A stretch of 48,559 nucleotides of DNA, taken from contig DASTRY010000095.1 of NCBI GenBank assembly GCA_035760965.1, forward strand, positions 1 through 48,559, written 5' to 3'. The notes under the pieces are model-generated. The model was not told where the DNA came from and did not search any database. It saw only the letters and a list, made by a program, of their open reading frames with translations. This stretch comes from JADGHX01 sp035760965. Lineage in GTDB: Bacteria > Pseudomonadota > Gammaproteobacteria > Steroidobacterales > Steroidobacteraceae. Both the position numbers and the translations under genes were made by a program. Positions 14,958 to 24,467 of the stretch are shown one piece after another. Numbering within the stretch: position 1 is the first letter of the stretch; each line of letters starts with the position of its first letter.

Positions 14958-17900
14958 TTACAGTTGACTTAACCGCTCGATGTCCGCTTGGAGCTTCTCC
15001 AGCACTTCCGTGACGCGCGCCGCGTCGACCCGCGCGGCGTTCTCCGGCGCCTGCGTCACTTGCTTCAGGATGCGCACAACCGTTTCGAGATCGCGCTTGG
15101 CGCGCTGCCGATCGTCCGGCGTGAGGCGCAGGCTGTTCGCGTAGGTGCCTTGGCCGAAGTACCACAGTGACTCGACTAGCACGTCCGGACGCCCGGCCGC
15201 CAGCGCGCAGCGCGCTCGATCCTGATAAAGGATGAGCGTCGGCTGCACGACGATCGCCTGGTCGATGAGCGCGACGCATTCCTCGCCGGCCTGCTTGCGC
15301 GAGTCGCCGGACAGCCTGCCGCGCCAGTCAGCGCGCGCCTGCACGGCATCGAGCTTCCACGCCGCGGTCCATGGGACGCGTGCGAGCACCGGGTCGAGCT
15401 GCATCAGGGAGTGGAAATCGAGCTCCGCGTTGTAGCGCGCCGCCTTGATCACTGCCGCGGCCGAGTCGCCGAGCCCGCGCGCGGCAGCCGCGATCTCGGG
15501 CGACGCGGTCCCGCGCGCGATCGCATCGATCCACGGTCGCACGTAGCTGTACCGCAGGCCTTGATCGTCCGGGAAGAGGCGCATCGCCTCGCGCGTGAGT
15601 TGGCGGGCGCGCTCTTGTTCGCCCGTCGCATTCAGGGCGGCGATGCGTGCGACGTACGCCGCGGCGGACTCGCCCAAGGCCTTCGCCATTTCCTCGAGGC
15701 GATCGACCGCGCTCGCGTCCACCCCGACGAACATCGCCTCACGCCGGGCGATGTAGTCGAAGGCAAAACGATCGCGATAGTCGCGATAGACCCAGCTCTC
15801 CGCGCGCCGCAGCGGGTCGTACGGGGCGAGCACGCGACCGACGGCATCGGGTGTGAGCCCTTCGCCGAAGTCGTACACGGTCGACGTCGCCATGCGGTTG
15901 TGGTCGTCCGTGATGAGCGGAGCACCAGCTCCGAGAGCGCGTGCTCCTTCGCCATCCACTGCGAGCGCCGTCAGCACGTCCTCGGCGGTGTTGATACCGA
16001 CGCGCGCGTAATGCGCGGGCGCGTAGGTAATCGGGATGCCGCTCACGGCCAGCGCCGGCTCGACCGGCAGGGGCTTCGTCGACGCGAGAAACACGAGCGT
16101 GTTCGGATCCGGGCGATAGAGCCGGACTTCGCCGAAGGCTTGCAGAAGCGTCGCGGTGAGGGATCGCAGCAGGGCCTCGTCGAGGAACGTGACGTTCATC
16201 CACTGCACGAAGACGCCGCCGTCATTCAGGTGCTCGCGCGCCTGCTGCATGAACTCCAGCGTGTAGAGATGCGAGGCGCCGGCGGTCCAGGGGTGCGACG
16301 GCTGCGACACGATCGCGTCGTACTTGCGCTTCGTCAGAGCGAGCGCGCCGCGCGCATCGTTGGAGATGAGGTTGACGCGCGGATCGAGCAGCGGATCGCG
16401 TCGCCGCTTGCTGCTCGTCGCCCGATTGGCATCGATCACCCGCGGCTCGAGCTCGATGACGTCGATCTTCTGCACGCTCGGGGGGACGCCTTCGATGACC
16501 ACACCGCCGCCGTATCCGACGACGAGCATGCTCCGGGCCGCCGGCCGCGCGATGATCGCGAGCGGTGAGAGCCAGAACTCCCCGCTGAATCGTGGCGGCG
16601 TGCCCGGCATGTCGATCATCGCTTCGGGCAAGCCGTTCGTGCGCAGAACCAGACTGCCGTCCTGTTCTAGCATCACGACGCTCGCGCTGCGTCCGACGTC
16701 GTAATAGAGGATGCGCCCGGTATTCAGGATGTTCATCGGCGAGGTCCGCAGCAGCAGCTCCGGCATCGCAGGCCGAAACAGCGCGGCGGCTGCGATGGCG
16801 CAGGCCGTTACCGCAAACGCGAGCTTTCTTGTGGCGGGCGCGAGCAGCCAGATCGAAGCCGCTGCGAGCAGGCAGCTCCCGGCGACCGCGACGCGAATCG
16901 AGCCCTCGAACTTCAGCCACGGAATGACGAAGAAACCGGCGGCAAGCGCGCCGACGATCGCGCCGACCGTGTTCCATGCGTACACACGCGCGCTCGCGCG
17001 CGGCGCTTGGTCCGCGCTATCCGCGAGGATGCGGACCGCGAGCGGAAAGGTCGTCCCGATGAAGAAGGTGAGCGGCATCAGGATGGCGACGCCGAAAGAC
17101 GCGGTGGCGGCCAACCGATGCGGCGGCGGCATGAAGCGATCCATCAGCAGGTACGCCGCAGCCGCCGTGATGCCGCACGCGAGCTGACTGAGCGCGAATG
17201 CCGGCACCGCCCACCTTCGGGAGCGCGCGAGCCAGGCCCCGAGTCCGCCGCCGAGCGCGATCCCGGCCAGAAAGCTCGCCACCATCACGCCGAATGCATG
17301 AATGCTGCTGCCGAGGACGTGGCTCAGCATTCGCGTCCAGAGCACCTCGTGAAAGAAAGAAACCGCTCCGGACAGCAGCATCAACGGCAGGATCCAGCCG
17401 GGCGCCGGGATGCCCGGCACGCTCAGCACCGATCGCTCGCGCAGCGGGCGCGGCGCGCGCCACTCGACGCGGCGAGGTTCCGCGAAGCGCGCAAGAAGGG
17501 CCGCGAACAGGAACACGAGGACATTGATCGCCGCGCCGATGCGCACCGTGCCGCTCAGTCCGAAGTTCGGCAGCAGCCAGAACGCGGTCGCCAAAGCACC
17601 GGCAACTGCGCCCGCCGTGTTGACGGCGTAGAGCGCGCCGATGCGCGAGCCGATCTGCGTTTCTGTGTGGACCGTGTGCCGTGCAAGCAGAGGCAACGTC
17701 GCGCCCATCAGCACGGTAGGCACCGCGAGCACGATGAAGGCGCTTACCAGGTAGAACACGGACACGGACGTCTGCGTGCTGTCTGGCGGCGCGGGCTGAC
17801 CGCCGAACAACGAGCGCAACGTCCAGTCACTGACGTGAAGGAGGGCAGGGACCAACGCGATCGCGCTGACGCCAATGCCCAGCTCGAGGCCGGCGTACAC

Positions 17901-18170
17901 GAGCACCGGTCGGCGGATCCGCGGCAGCCAGCGCTCGGCGAGCGCGGCACCCAATGCGAGACCGCCCATGTACGCCGCGAGCACCGTCGCGACGGCGAGC
18001 TCGGACGTACCGAAGACGAGGGCGAACTCGCGCGTCCATGCCGTCTGATACAGAAGCGCGGCGAGGCCGCTCAGCAGAAAGCAGGCAGCGAGCAGCGCCG
18101 TCAGGACCGAGTCCCGGGAGTCCGCTCTTGCATGGGAGGCAGCCGCGACAGACCGGCCCGTGCGATTCAC
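14958..18170 (-). CDS. large fused membrane / spermidine-synthase-like protein
   Basis: 1070 residues. About 12-14 transmembrane segments fill residues 20-490 (two repeats that each start GxxALLYQTAWTREFALVFG / GAVSFFHEVLWTRMLSHVLG). A methyltransferase-like spermidine-synthase domain follows (about 540-760: LVVGYGGGVVIEG, IDVIELEPRVIDANR, DPRVNLISNDAR), then a ~280-residue helical, TPR-like tail (ARQLTREAMRLFPDDQ... LILYQDRARCALAAGRPDVL). The catalytic Asp of true spermidine synthases (D in the DSSDP loop) reads SQPSHPW, so polyamine synthesis is unlikely. Such fusions are widespread and uncharacterised. GTG start; no ribosome site visible. It stands alone, divergent from the SAM hydrolase; both have nucleoside/SAM-type folds. 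Confidence 0.8.
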   Translation of the reverse strand: MNRTGRSVAAASHARADSRDSVLTALLAACFLLSGLAALLYQTAWTREFALVFGTSELAVATVLAAYMGGLALGAALAERWLPRIRRPVLVYAGLELGIGVSAIALVPALLHVSDWTLRSLFGGQPAPPDSTQTSVSVFYLVSAFIVLAVPTVLMGATLPLLARHTVHTETQIGSRIGALYAVNTAGAVAGALATAFWLLPNFGLSGTVRIGAAINVLVFLFAALLARFAEPRRVEWRAPRPLRERSVLSVPGIPAPGWILPLMLLSGAVSFFHEVLWTRMLSHVLGSSIHAFGVMVASFLAGIALGGGLGAWLARSRRWAVPAFALSQLACGITAAAAYLLMDRFMPPPHRLAATASFGVAILMPLTFFIGTTFPLAVRILADSADQAPRASARVYAWNTVGAIVGALAAGFFVIPWLKFEGSIRVAVAGSCLLAAASIWLLAPATRKLAFAVTACAIAAAALFRPAMPELLLRTSPMNILNTGRILYYDVGRSASVVMLEQDGSLVLRTNGLPEAMIDMPGTPPRFSGEFWLSPLAIIARPAARSMLVVGYGGGVVIEGVPPSVQKIDVIELEPRVIDANRATSSKRRRDPLLDPRVNLISNDARGALALTKRKYDAIVSQPSHPWTAGASHLYTLEFMQQAREHLNDGGVFVQWMNVTFLDEALLRSLTATLLQAFGEVRLYRPDPNTLVFLASTKPLPVEPALAVSGIPITYAPAHYARVGINTAEDVLTALAVDGEGARALGAGAPLITDDHNRMATSTVYDFGEGLTPDAVGRVLAPYDPLRRAESWVYRDYRDRFAFDYIARREAMFVGVDASAVDRLEEMAKALGESAAAYVARIAALNATGEQERARQLTREAMRLFPDDQGLRYSYVRPWIDAIARGTASPEIAAAARGLGDSAAAVIKAARYNAELDFHSLMQLDPVLARVPWTAAWKLDAVQARADWRGRLSGDSRKQAGEECVALIDQAIVVQPTLILYQDRARCALAAGRPDVLVESLWYFGQGTYANSLRLTPDDRQRAKRDLETVVRILKQVTQAPENAARVDAARVTEVLEKLQADIERLSQL

Positions 18171-18249
18171 AGGTGGCGAGCGGATACGAGCATGGCGCGC
18201 AGTCTAGGGGCTTGGCCCTAGAATCACCACGCACCCGCGGGAGTGAACC

Positions 18250-19050
18250 ATGAAACCGTCCGGCGTCATCACGATCACCACCGACTTCGGTCATCAGGGC
18301 CCGTTCGTAGGCGTGATGAAGGGCGTCATCCTGAGCCGCCTCGCCTCTGCGCGCATCGTCGATCTGACGCACGAGATCGTCGTTCACTGGCCGGCCGAAG
18401 CGGGCTTCTGGCTCGTGCGCGCGTTCCGCTACTTCCCGCAGGGCACGGTGCACATCGCGGTGGTCGATCCGGGCGTCGGCACCTCACGCGAGATCATCGT
18501 CGTCTCGGCCGGCGGGCACTGGTTCGTTGCGCCGGACAACGGGCTGCTCGCGCCCATCGTCGGGCGCTACAAGGACGCGAGCGTCGTACGCGTGACGGCT
18601 CCGAAACTCGCGATCTTCGGCGTCCACAGCCCGAGCGCCACGTTCCACGGTCGCGACATCTTCGCGCCCATCGCGGCGGAGCTGGCGGCCGGCCGCTGCG
18701 TCCCCGCAGACCTGGGCGAACGCGTCGACAGCGTGGTCCCGGCGTGGGTCGACGAGCCTTCGGTCGAGCAGGGCGTCGTAAGCGGGGTGGTGATCACGGT
18801 GGATCACTTCGGCAACTTGATCACCAACATCGACGCCGAGCTGCTGAAGGGCTTCAGCAATCCGCGCGTGCACGCGGGGAACCACGTCTTCCCCCTGCTG
18901 CGGACCTATGGGGATACCCAGCCGGGCCAGTACCTCGCGCTCGTGAACTCCTTCGGGGTCATCGAGATCGCCCGGGCCGAACAGAGCGCCGCGGACGGGC
19001 TTGGGCTAGGCCGCGGGGCGCCGGTGTCGGTTCGCGAAAGCCCCTCCTAA
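18250..19050 (+). CDS. SAM hydrolase (S-adenosyl-L-methionine hydroxide adenosyltransferase, DUF62)
   Basis: 266 residues of the chlorinase/fluorinase/SAM-hydrolase superfamily. Seen: ITITTDFGHQGPFVGVMKG with the Asp that contacts the ribose, VDPGVGTSRE, APDNGLL, the FHGRDIF triad region with the conserved His and Asp, and in the C-terminal barrel VDHFGNLITNI and VNSFGVIEIA. The residues are those of SAM hydroxide adenosyltransferases, which split SAM to adenosine and methionine; halogenases carry a longer loop. Start ATG 18250 has GGGAG six bases upstream. Possible role: disposal of excess SAM. Confidence 0.92.
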   Translation: MKPSGVITITTDFGHQGPFVGVMKGVILSRLASARIVDLTHEIVVHWPAEAGFWLVRAFRYFPQGTVHIAVVDPGVGTSREIIVVSAGGHWFVAPDNGLLAPIVGRYKDASVVRVTAPKLAIFGVHSPSATFHGRDIFAPIAAELAAGRCVPADLGERVDSVVPAWVDEPSVEQGVVSGVVITVDHFGNLITNIDAELLKGFSNPRVHAGNHVFPLLRTYGDTQPGQYLALVNSFGVIEIARAEQSAADGLGLGRGAPVSVRESPS

Positions 19051-19066
19051 TCCCCAATCCGGGAAG

Positions 19067-19094
19067 TTGAAAGGGCGGGCGAATCGTATATATT
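19067..19094 (+). promoter_or_regulatory. sigma-70 promoter of the small acidic gene
   Basis: TTGAAA (19067-19072), 16-bp spacer, TATATT (19089-19094). Expected transcription start about 19101-19103, which places the perfect hairpin 19104-19128 at the extreme 5' end of the message. Confidence 0.7.
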
Positions 19095-19103
19095 CGCTGC
19101 CTC

Positions 19104-19128
19104 GTTACGCGCCTCGTAGGCGCGTAAC
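19104..19128 (+). promoter_or_regulatory. perfect 10-bp hairpin at the 5' end of the leader
   Basis: GTTACGCGCC (19104-19113), loop TCGTA, GGCGCGTAAC (19119-19128). There is no T-tract, and an AAAAAGTAATTC-type unstructured A-rich stretch follows. A terminal stem right at the predicted start site commonly protects a transcript from 5'-end decay; alternatively it is an operator overlapping the start site. Confidence 0.65.
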
Positions 19129-19162
19129 CCACTGATCCAAAAAGTAATTCAATCATACGGCG

Positions 19163-19387
19163 ATGTCCGAGCGCGACAACGAGAGCTTCGATCTGGACGA
19201 GGAGTTCCTGGGCAACGCGGGCGAGGACAGCACGGATTACGACCGGCTGCTCGACCGTGTGGACAAACGTGTGCGCACGCAGGGCAAGAAAGGCAAGGCG
19301 GCCTGGAGCAAGCTCGAGGAGGTGCTCGCGGATCGCAAGCTCGAGAAGGACCTGAAGGACAGCTTCGACGACGAGGACCTCGAGTAA
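19163..19387 (+). CDS. small acidic hypothetical protein
   Basis: 74 residues, highly charged, acidic at both ends (ESFDLDEEF and DSFDDEDLE) around a basic helical core (KRVRTQGKKGKAAWSKLEEVLADRKLEKDL). The core resembles the small PA3496-type proteins of Pseudomonas and relatives, whose function is poorly known; the match is from memory and weak. It has its own strong promoter and leader hairpin, an A-rich leader in place of a clear Shine-Dalgarno, and lies 111 bp before lysAC on the same strand. Confidence 0.7.
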   Translation: MSERDNESFDLDEEFLGNAGEDSTDYDRLLDRVDKRVRTQGKKGKAAWSKLEEVLADRKLEKDLKDSFDDEDLE

Positions 19388-19498
19388 GCGCCGCGACCGC
19401 GGCTTGCGCTCGTCAGCCCATCCCGTATTCGAGCACGCGCCGGCGCAGCCGCCGCGGTCTATCGTTTGGCCTGTTTTCAAGTTGTGGGGTCTGAATCC

Positions 19499-22084
19499 GT
19501 GGCGCGCGCGCTCTCTCCCTGGGTCGTCCTGAAGTTCGGCGGCACCAGCGTCTCCTCGCTCACCAACTGGCAGAACATCGCGAAGGTCGTCAAAGCGCGG
19601 GTCGCGGGCGGCGCGCGCGTGCTGGTGGTGCACTCGGCGGTCAGCGGCATCACCGACAAGCTCGAGAAGCTGCTCGATGCGGCGTTCCAGCAGAAGCATG
19701 ACGAAGCGATGGCGGCCATCGAGAGCCGTCACCGCCAGCTCGCGGCCGAGCTGGGCGTGGCCGTCGGGCCGGAGATCGAGCGCCATTTCACCGAGCTGAA
19801 GCAGATCGCCGCCGGCGTCGCGCTGGTCGGCGAGGTGAGCGACAAGACGCGCGCGCGCGTGTTGTCCACGGGCGAGCTCATGGCCACGGAGCTCGGCGCG
19901 CGCTATCTCGCCACGCAAGGCATCGATGTGAAGTGGGCCGATGCGCGCACCATGCTGAAAGCCGAAGCGCGCGGCGCCTCCGCGAAGGCGAGCATGCTTT
20001 CCGCGACGTGCAACTTCGCGCCGGACCCGGCGCTGCAGGATCGGCTCGCGTCGCTCGCGCCCGTCGTGATCACGCAGGGATTCATCGCGAGCGACGAGGA
20101 CGGCAACACGGTGCTGCTCGGCCGCGGCGGCTCGGATACTTCAGCGGCGTACCTCGCCGCGAAGCTGAGCGCCTCGCGGCTGGAAATCTGGACGGACGTG
20201 CCGGGCATGTTCAGCGCCAATCCGCGCTCGACGCCCACGGCGCGCCTGCTCCGCGCGCTCCACTACGACGAAGCCCAGGAAATCGCGAGCAACGGCGCAA
20301 AGGTGCTGCACCCCCGCTGCATCCTGCCGGCACGCCAATATGGCATTCCGCTGTACGTCTTTGCCACACAGATGCCAGATTTCGAGGGCACGGTGCTCAC
20401 CGGCGAGGGAGGCGACGGCGCTGCGCAAGTGAAGGCCGTCGCCATCAAGAAGGGCATCACGCTGATCTCGATGGAAAGTCCGGGCATGTGGCATCAGGTC
20501 GGGTTCGTCGCCGACGCGTTCCAGGTCTTCAAGCAGCACGGCATGTCCGTGGATCTGATCTCGACCTCGGAAACGAACGTCACCGTGTCGCTCGATCCGC
20601 AGGCGAACACGCTGGACCAGAGCCTGCTCGACGCGCTCGTGAGCGATCTCTCGAAGCTGTGCCGCGTGCAGGTGATCGGGCCGTGCGCGTCCGTGAGCCT
20701 CGTTGGGCGCAACATCCGCGCCATCCTGCACCAGCTCGGCGATGCGTTCGCGCTCTTCGCCGAGCAGAAGATCTATCTCGTGAGCCAGGCGGCCAACGAT
20801 CTCAACTTCACGTTCGTCGTGGATGAGAACCAGGGCGATCGGCTCGTCGAGCAGCTGCACGAGCTGCTGATCCGGCCGGTGCCCGGCGATCGCGTGCTCG
20901 GGCCCACGTGGGATCAGCTGTTCGCCAAGCCGGCGGCCGCCGGCGCGGCGCGCGCGCTGCCTTGGTGGCGCACGAAGCGCGATGCACTGCTCGCTGCAAT
21001 GGACGGGCGCCAGTCGGCGTACGTCTACGACCTCGCTTCGATCCGCGCGGCTGCGCGAGGCGTTCGCGGGCTGACGTCCGTGTCGCGCGCGCACTACGCA
21101 ATGAAGGCGAATCCGCATCCGGAGATCCTGCGCGCGCTCGATGCCGAGGGAATCCATCCGGAATGCGTCTCACGCGGCGAGGTCGAGCGCGTGCTCGAAG
21201 TGCTGCCGAAGATCGACCGCGCGCACATTCTTTACACGCCCAACTTCGCGCCGCGCGAGGAGTACGTGTGGGCATTCGAGCAGGGCGTGCAGGTCACCGT
21301 CGACAACACGTACGCGATCGAGAAATGGCCGGAGGTCTTCCGCGGCCGTGAGATTTTCGTGCGCGTCGATTCCGGCACGGGGCGCGGGCATCACCATCAC
21401 GTCCGCACCGCCGGGACGCACTCGAAATTTGGCGTGCCGGTGGCGGACATTGACCACTTCGCGAAGCACGCCGCGCGCGCCGGCACGAAGATCGTTGGGC
21501 TTCATGCGCACAACGGCAGCGGCGTCTTCGACGTGCGCAACTGGGAGCAGACGGCGACGCTGCTCGCCGGACTCGCCGCCCGTTTTCGCGATGTGCGGGT
21601 CGTGAACGTCGGTGGCGGCCTCGGCGTGCCGGAGCGTGCCGATCAGCCGGGCGTCGATTTGTCGAAGCTCGACGCCGTGCTCGCCGCGGTCAAGGCTGCG
21701 AACAGCGGGATCGAAATCTGGGTGGAGCCCGGGCGGTACTACGTCGCGGCGGCGGGCGTCCTGCTCGCGCGCGTCACGCAGTTGAAGGCGAAAGGCGGCG
21801 TGCGCTACGTGGGCCTCGGCACCGGAATGAACTCGCTCATCCGCCCCGCACTCTATGGTGCATATCACGAGATCGTGAATCTCACGCGTCTCGACGAGGC
21901 GGGGACGGAGCTGGTGAACATCGTCGGTCCGATTTGCGAGAGCGCCGACATCCTCGGGCACGATCGGCTCATGCCGCCGACGGCCGAGGGCGACGTGCTG
22001 CTGATCGCGAATGCCGGTGCGTACGGACACGCGATGAGCTCGCATTACAACCTGCGCGATCCGGCCGTCGAGATCTGTCTGTAG
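19499..22084 (+). CDS. lysAC: bifunctional aspartate kinase / diaminopimelate decarboxylase
   Basis: 861 residues. Aspartokinase (about 1-455): VVLKFGGTSVSS, LSTGELMATEL, GFIASDEDGNTVLLGRGGSDTSA, IWTDVPGM, then two ACT modules (ITLISMESPGMWHQVGF and CRVQVIGPCASVSLVGRNI) for lysine feedback. Diaminopimelate decarboxylase (about 500-861), a PLP fold-III enzyme: HYAMKANPHPEIL with the PLP lysine, HAHNGSGVFD, NVGGGLGVP, EPGRYYVAAAG and the CESAD cysteine motif. The fusion joins the first and last steps of lysine synthesis and is known from Xanthomonadaceae and relatives. GTG 19499 is chosen because homology begins at LSPWVVLKFGG. No lysine riboswitch is visible upstream. Confidence 0.95.
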   Translation: MARALSPWVVLKFGGTSVSSLTNWQNIAKVVKARVAGGARVLVVHSAVSGITDKLEKLLDAAFQQKHDEAMAAIESRHRQLAAELGVAVGPEIERHFTELKQIAAGVALVGEVSDKTRARVLSTGELMATELGARYLATQGIDVKWADARTMLKAEARGASAKASMLSATCNFAPDPALQDRLASLAPVVITQGFIASDEDGNTVLLGRGGSDTSAAYLAAKLSASRLEIWTDVPGMFSANPRSTPTARLLRALHYDEAQEIASNGAKVLHPRCILPARQYGIPLYVFATQMPDFEGTVLTGEGGDGAAQVKAVAIKKGITLISMESPGMWHQVGFVADAFQVFKQHGMSVDLISTSETNVTVSLDPQANTLDQSLLDALVSDLSKLCRVQVIGPCASVSLVGRNIRAILHQLGDAFALFAEQKIYLVSQAANDLNFTFVVDENQGDRLVEQLHELLIRPVPGDRVLGPTWDQLFAKPAAAGAARALPWWRTKRDALLAAMDGRQSAYVYDLASIRAAARGVRGLTSVSRAHYAMKANPHPEILRALDAEGIHPECVSRGEVERVLEVLPKIDRAHILYTPNFAPREEYVWAFEQGVQVTVDNTYAIEKWPEVFRGREIFVRVDSGTGRGHHHHVRTAGTHSKFGVPVADIDHFAKHAARAGTKIVGLHAHNGSGVFDVRNWEQTATLLAGLAARFRDVRVVNVGGGLGVPERADQPGVDLSKLDAVLAAVKAANSGIEIWVEPGRYYVAAAGVLLARVTQLKAKGGVRYVGLGTGMNSLIRPALYGAYHEIVNLTRLDEAGTELVNIVGPICESADILGHDRLMPPTAEGDVLLIANAGAYGHAMSSHYNLRDPAVEICL

Positions 22085-22102
22085 CGCGATGCCCAGCGAG
22101 TG

Positions 22103-24436
22103 ATGGCCAAGTCGCGCCGCCCGTTCCGCCGCCGTCTGCTCCTGTCGCTGCTGGCCGTGCTCGGCGTCGCCGTCGTCGGCGTCGGCATCTACTGCTACTA
22201 CCTCGATCGCATGGTGACGCGCCAGTTCGAGGGCCGGCGCTGGACGCTGCCCGCGCAGGTTTACGCGGCGCCTCTCGAGCTGTACGACGGTCTCGCGTTC
22301 TCAGGGGACGACGTCGAGCAGGAGTTGCGGCGCCTGCAGTACCGCAAGGTCGAAAAGCTCGAGCGCCCCGGCACGTTCCGACGCCAGGGCTCGCGAATCG
22401 ACGTGGCGCTGCGGGCCGCGCAATTCGCCGACGAGATGCGGCCCGCGCAGGTTCTCGCCATCAGCACCGACGCCACCTCCATCACCGCGATCCGCGACAG
22501 CAAGGGCGAGGAGGTGCCGATCGTGCGCCTCGAGCCGTTGCTCATCGGCAGCATCTTCCCGATACACGGCGAAGATCGCATCGTCGTGACGCCCGATCAG
22601 GTGCCGCCGCTCCTGCCCGCGGCGCTGAAAGCCGTCGAGGACCGTAAGTTCGACACGCATCACGGCATCGATCCGAGCGCGATCGCGCGCGCCATGTGGG
22701 CGAATCTGCGCGCCGGCGGCATCGCGCAGGGCGGCAGCACGCTCACGCAGCAGCTCGTGCGCAGCTACTTCCTGACCACCGATCAGACGCTCAGCCGCAA
22801 GTTTCGCGAAGCGGTGATGGCGATCGCGCTCGAATCGCACTTCACCAAAGCGGACTTGATGAACGCCTACATCAACGAGATCTATCTCGGGCAGGACGGC
22901 CAGCGCGCCGTGCACGGGTTCGGTCTCGCGAGCCAGTTCTACTTCGGCAAGCCGCTTGCAGAGCTCGACCTGTCCGAAGTGGCGCTGCTCGTCGCGGTCG
23001 TGCGCGGACCGTCCTACTACGACCCGCGCCGCCGGCCGCAGCGCGTGCTCGCGCGGCGCAACCTCGTGCTCAAGATCCTCGCCGAGCAGGGCGTGATCAG
23101 CGACGCGGCCGCGAAGGCCGCGGCGAAACGGCCGCTCGGCGTGCTCCAGCGCAGCTCCGGCGGTTACTACCCGGCGTATCTCGACTTCGTGCGCCGCACC
23201 TTGCGCCGGGACTACAAGGAGGAAGAGCTGACGCAGGCGGGCCTGCGGATCTTCACGAACCTCGATCCGCGCGCGCAGGAGAGCGCGGAGCAGACGCTCG
23301 AGCACGAGCTTGCGCGGCTCGATCGCACGCACGCGGCCGCGGTGAAGAAGCGCGCCGCGAAGAACGACAACAGCCAGCCGCTCGAAGGTGCCGTCGTCGT
23401 GACCAGTCCGCAAAGCGGCGATGTCATCGCGATCGTCGGCGGGCGGCGCGTGGGCTACAACGGCTTCGATCGCGCGCTTGACGCGGTGCGCCCCATGGGC
23501 TCGCTCGTGAAGCCGTTCGTATATCTCACGGCGCTCGAAACGAAGAAGTACACGGCGGCGACCATCATCCAGGACGAGCCGGTCGACGTGCAGCTCCGCA
23601 ACGGTACGCACTGGCGGCCGGTGAACTTCACGAAGGAGGTCTACGGCCCGGTGCCGGTCGTGCGCGCACTGGCGGAGTCGCTGAACCTGGCGACAGTCGG
23701 GCTCGGACTCGACGTCGGCCTCCCGAACGTGACGAAGACGCTCATGGACTTCGGTCTCACCCGCAGACCGGTCGAAGTGCCCTCGATGCTGCTCGGGTCG
23801 GTGAGCGTCACGCCCATCGAAGCGGCGCAGCTCTTCGGCGGTCTCGCGAACGGCGGGTTTCGCACGCCGCTGCGTGCGGTGCGCGCGGTGATCAGCGCAG
23901 ATGGCAAGCCGCTGCGCGCCTTCCCGCTCGAGGTGGATCAGGTGGCGGACTCGGAATCCGTCTATCAGCTCAATCGCATGCTCGAGCTCGTGATGGAGCG
24001 CGGTACCGGGCGCGCGGCGCGTGCCGTACTGCCGCCGGGTCTGGTCGTGGCGGGCAAATCCGGCACGTCGTCGGATCAGCGCGACAGTTGGTTCGCGGGC
24101 TTCTCGGGCTCGCATCTCGCGGTCGTGTGGGTCGGGTACGACGACAACAGCCCCACCGAATTCACCGGCTCCTCGGGAGCACTCGCGGTGTGGGCGCGTC
24201 TCATGGCGTCGCTGCATACGACTTCGCGGAGCCCGGGCGTGCCTGAGAACATCGTCGACGTGCCCATAGAGTTCACGACGGGGCTGCGCGCGGCTCCGGG
24301 ATGTGCGGAGGATGTGGTCACCGTCGCGCTCCCTGCCGGCAGCGAGCCGCCGTTCAAGCCGGGCTGCGGGCCGAACGGGGCGCAAGGCTTCCTCGACCGC
24401 GCGGGTGAGTGGTTGCGCGACATGATCCGCCGCTGA
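22103..24436 (+). CDS. mrcB: penicillin-binding protein 1B (glycosyltransferase/transpeptidase)
   Basis: 777 residues, class A PBP. Order: short basic cytoplasmic start, one transmembrane anchor (about 11-33), a UB2H-like domain (about 55-145), glycosyltransferase 51 with catalytic Glu179 in EDRKFDTHHGID and GGSTLTQQLVRSYFL, then transpeptidase with SLVK (Ser467), SLN near 526 and KSGTS (Lys652). It polymerises and cross-links peptidoglycan at the inner membrane. The UB2H-type insert and QVYAAPLELYDG mark it as PBP1b, whose activator is a lipoprotein (LpoB). GTG 22100 directly precedes the chosen ATG. Gap to lysAC is 18 bp, so co-transcription is likely: lysAC supplies DAP metabolism, mrcB uses the DAP-containing precursor. 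Confidence 0.95.
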   Translation: MAKSRRPFRRRLLLSLLAVLGVAVVGVGIYCYYLDRMVTRQFEGRRWTLPAQVYAAPLELYDGLAFSGDDVEQELRRLQYRKVEKLERPGTFRRQGSRIDVALRAAQFADEMRPAQVLAISTDATSITAIRDSKGEEVPIVRLEPLLIGSIFPIHGEDRIVVTPDQVPPLLPAALKAVEDRKFDTHHGIDPSAIARAMWANLRAGGIAQGGSTLTQQLVRSYFLTTDQTLSRKFREAVMAIALESHFTKADLMNAYINEIYLGQDGQRAVHGFGLASQFYFGKPLAELDLSEVALLVAVVRGPSYYDPRRRPQRVLARRNLVLKILAEQGVISDAAAKAAAKRPLGVLQRSSGGYYPAYLDFVRRTLRRDYKEEELTQAGLRIFTNLDPRAQESAEQTLEHELARLDRTHAAAVKKRAAKNDNSQPLEGAVVVTSPQSGDVIAIVGGRRVGYNGFDRALDAVRPMGSLVKPFVYLTALETKKYTAATIIQDEPVDVQLRNGTHWRPVNFTKEVYGPVPVVRALAESLNLATVGLGLDVGLPNVTKTLMDFGLTRRPVEVPSMLLGSVSVTPIEAAQLFGGLANGGFRTPLRAVRAVISADGKPLRAFPLEVDQVADSESVYQLNRMLELVMERGTGRAARAVLPPGLVVAGKSGTSSDQRDSWFAGFSGSHLAVVWVGYDDNSPTEFTGSSGALAVWARLMASLHTTSRSPGVPENIVDVPIEFTTGLRAAPGCAEDVVTVALPAGSEPPFKPGCGPNGAQGFLDRAGEWLRDMIRR

Positions 24437-24467
24437 AGGCGCGCGCGCCGCGGCTTATGATGTGGGC

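Noticed and set aside
17007..18221. 404-codon plus-strand frame opposite the spermidine-synthase-like gene
   Set aside because: Antisense shadow; the minus strand gives a continuous 1070-residue protein with hydrophobic helices and conserved motifs.
19388..19498. Possible lysine riboswitch before lysAC
   Set aside because: The 111 bp contain no recognisable L-box core and are too short for the aptamer plus platform.
22301..24385. 694-codon minus-strand open frame across mrcB
   Set aside because: Antisense shadow of a high-GC gene: Arg/His/Asp-rich composition, no homology, and the plus strand encodes complete PBP1b with all catalytic motifs.
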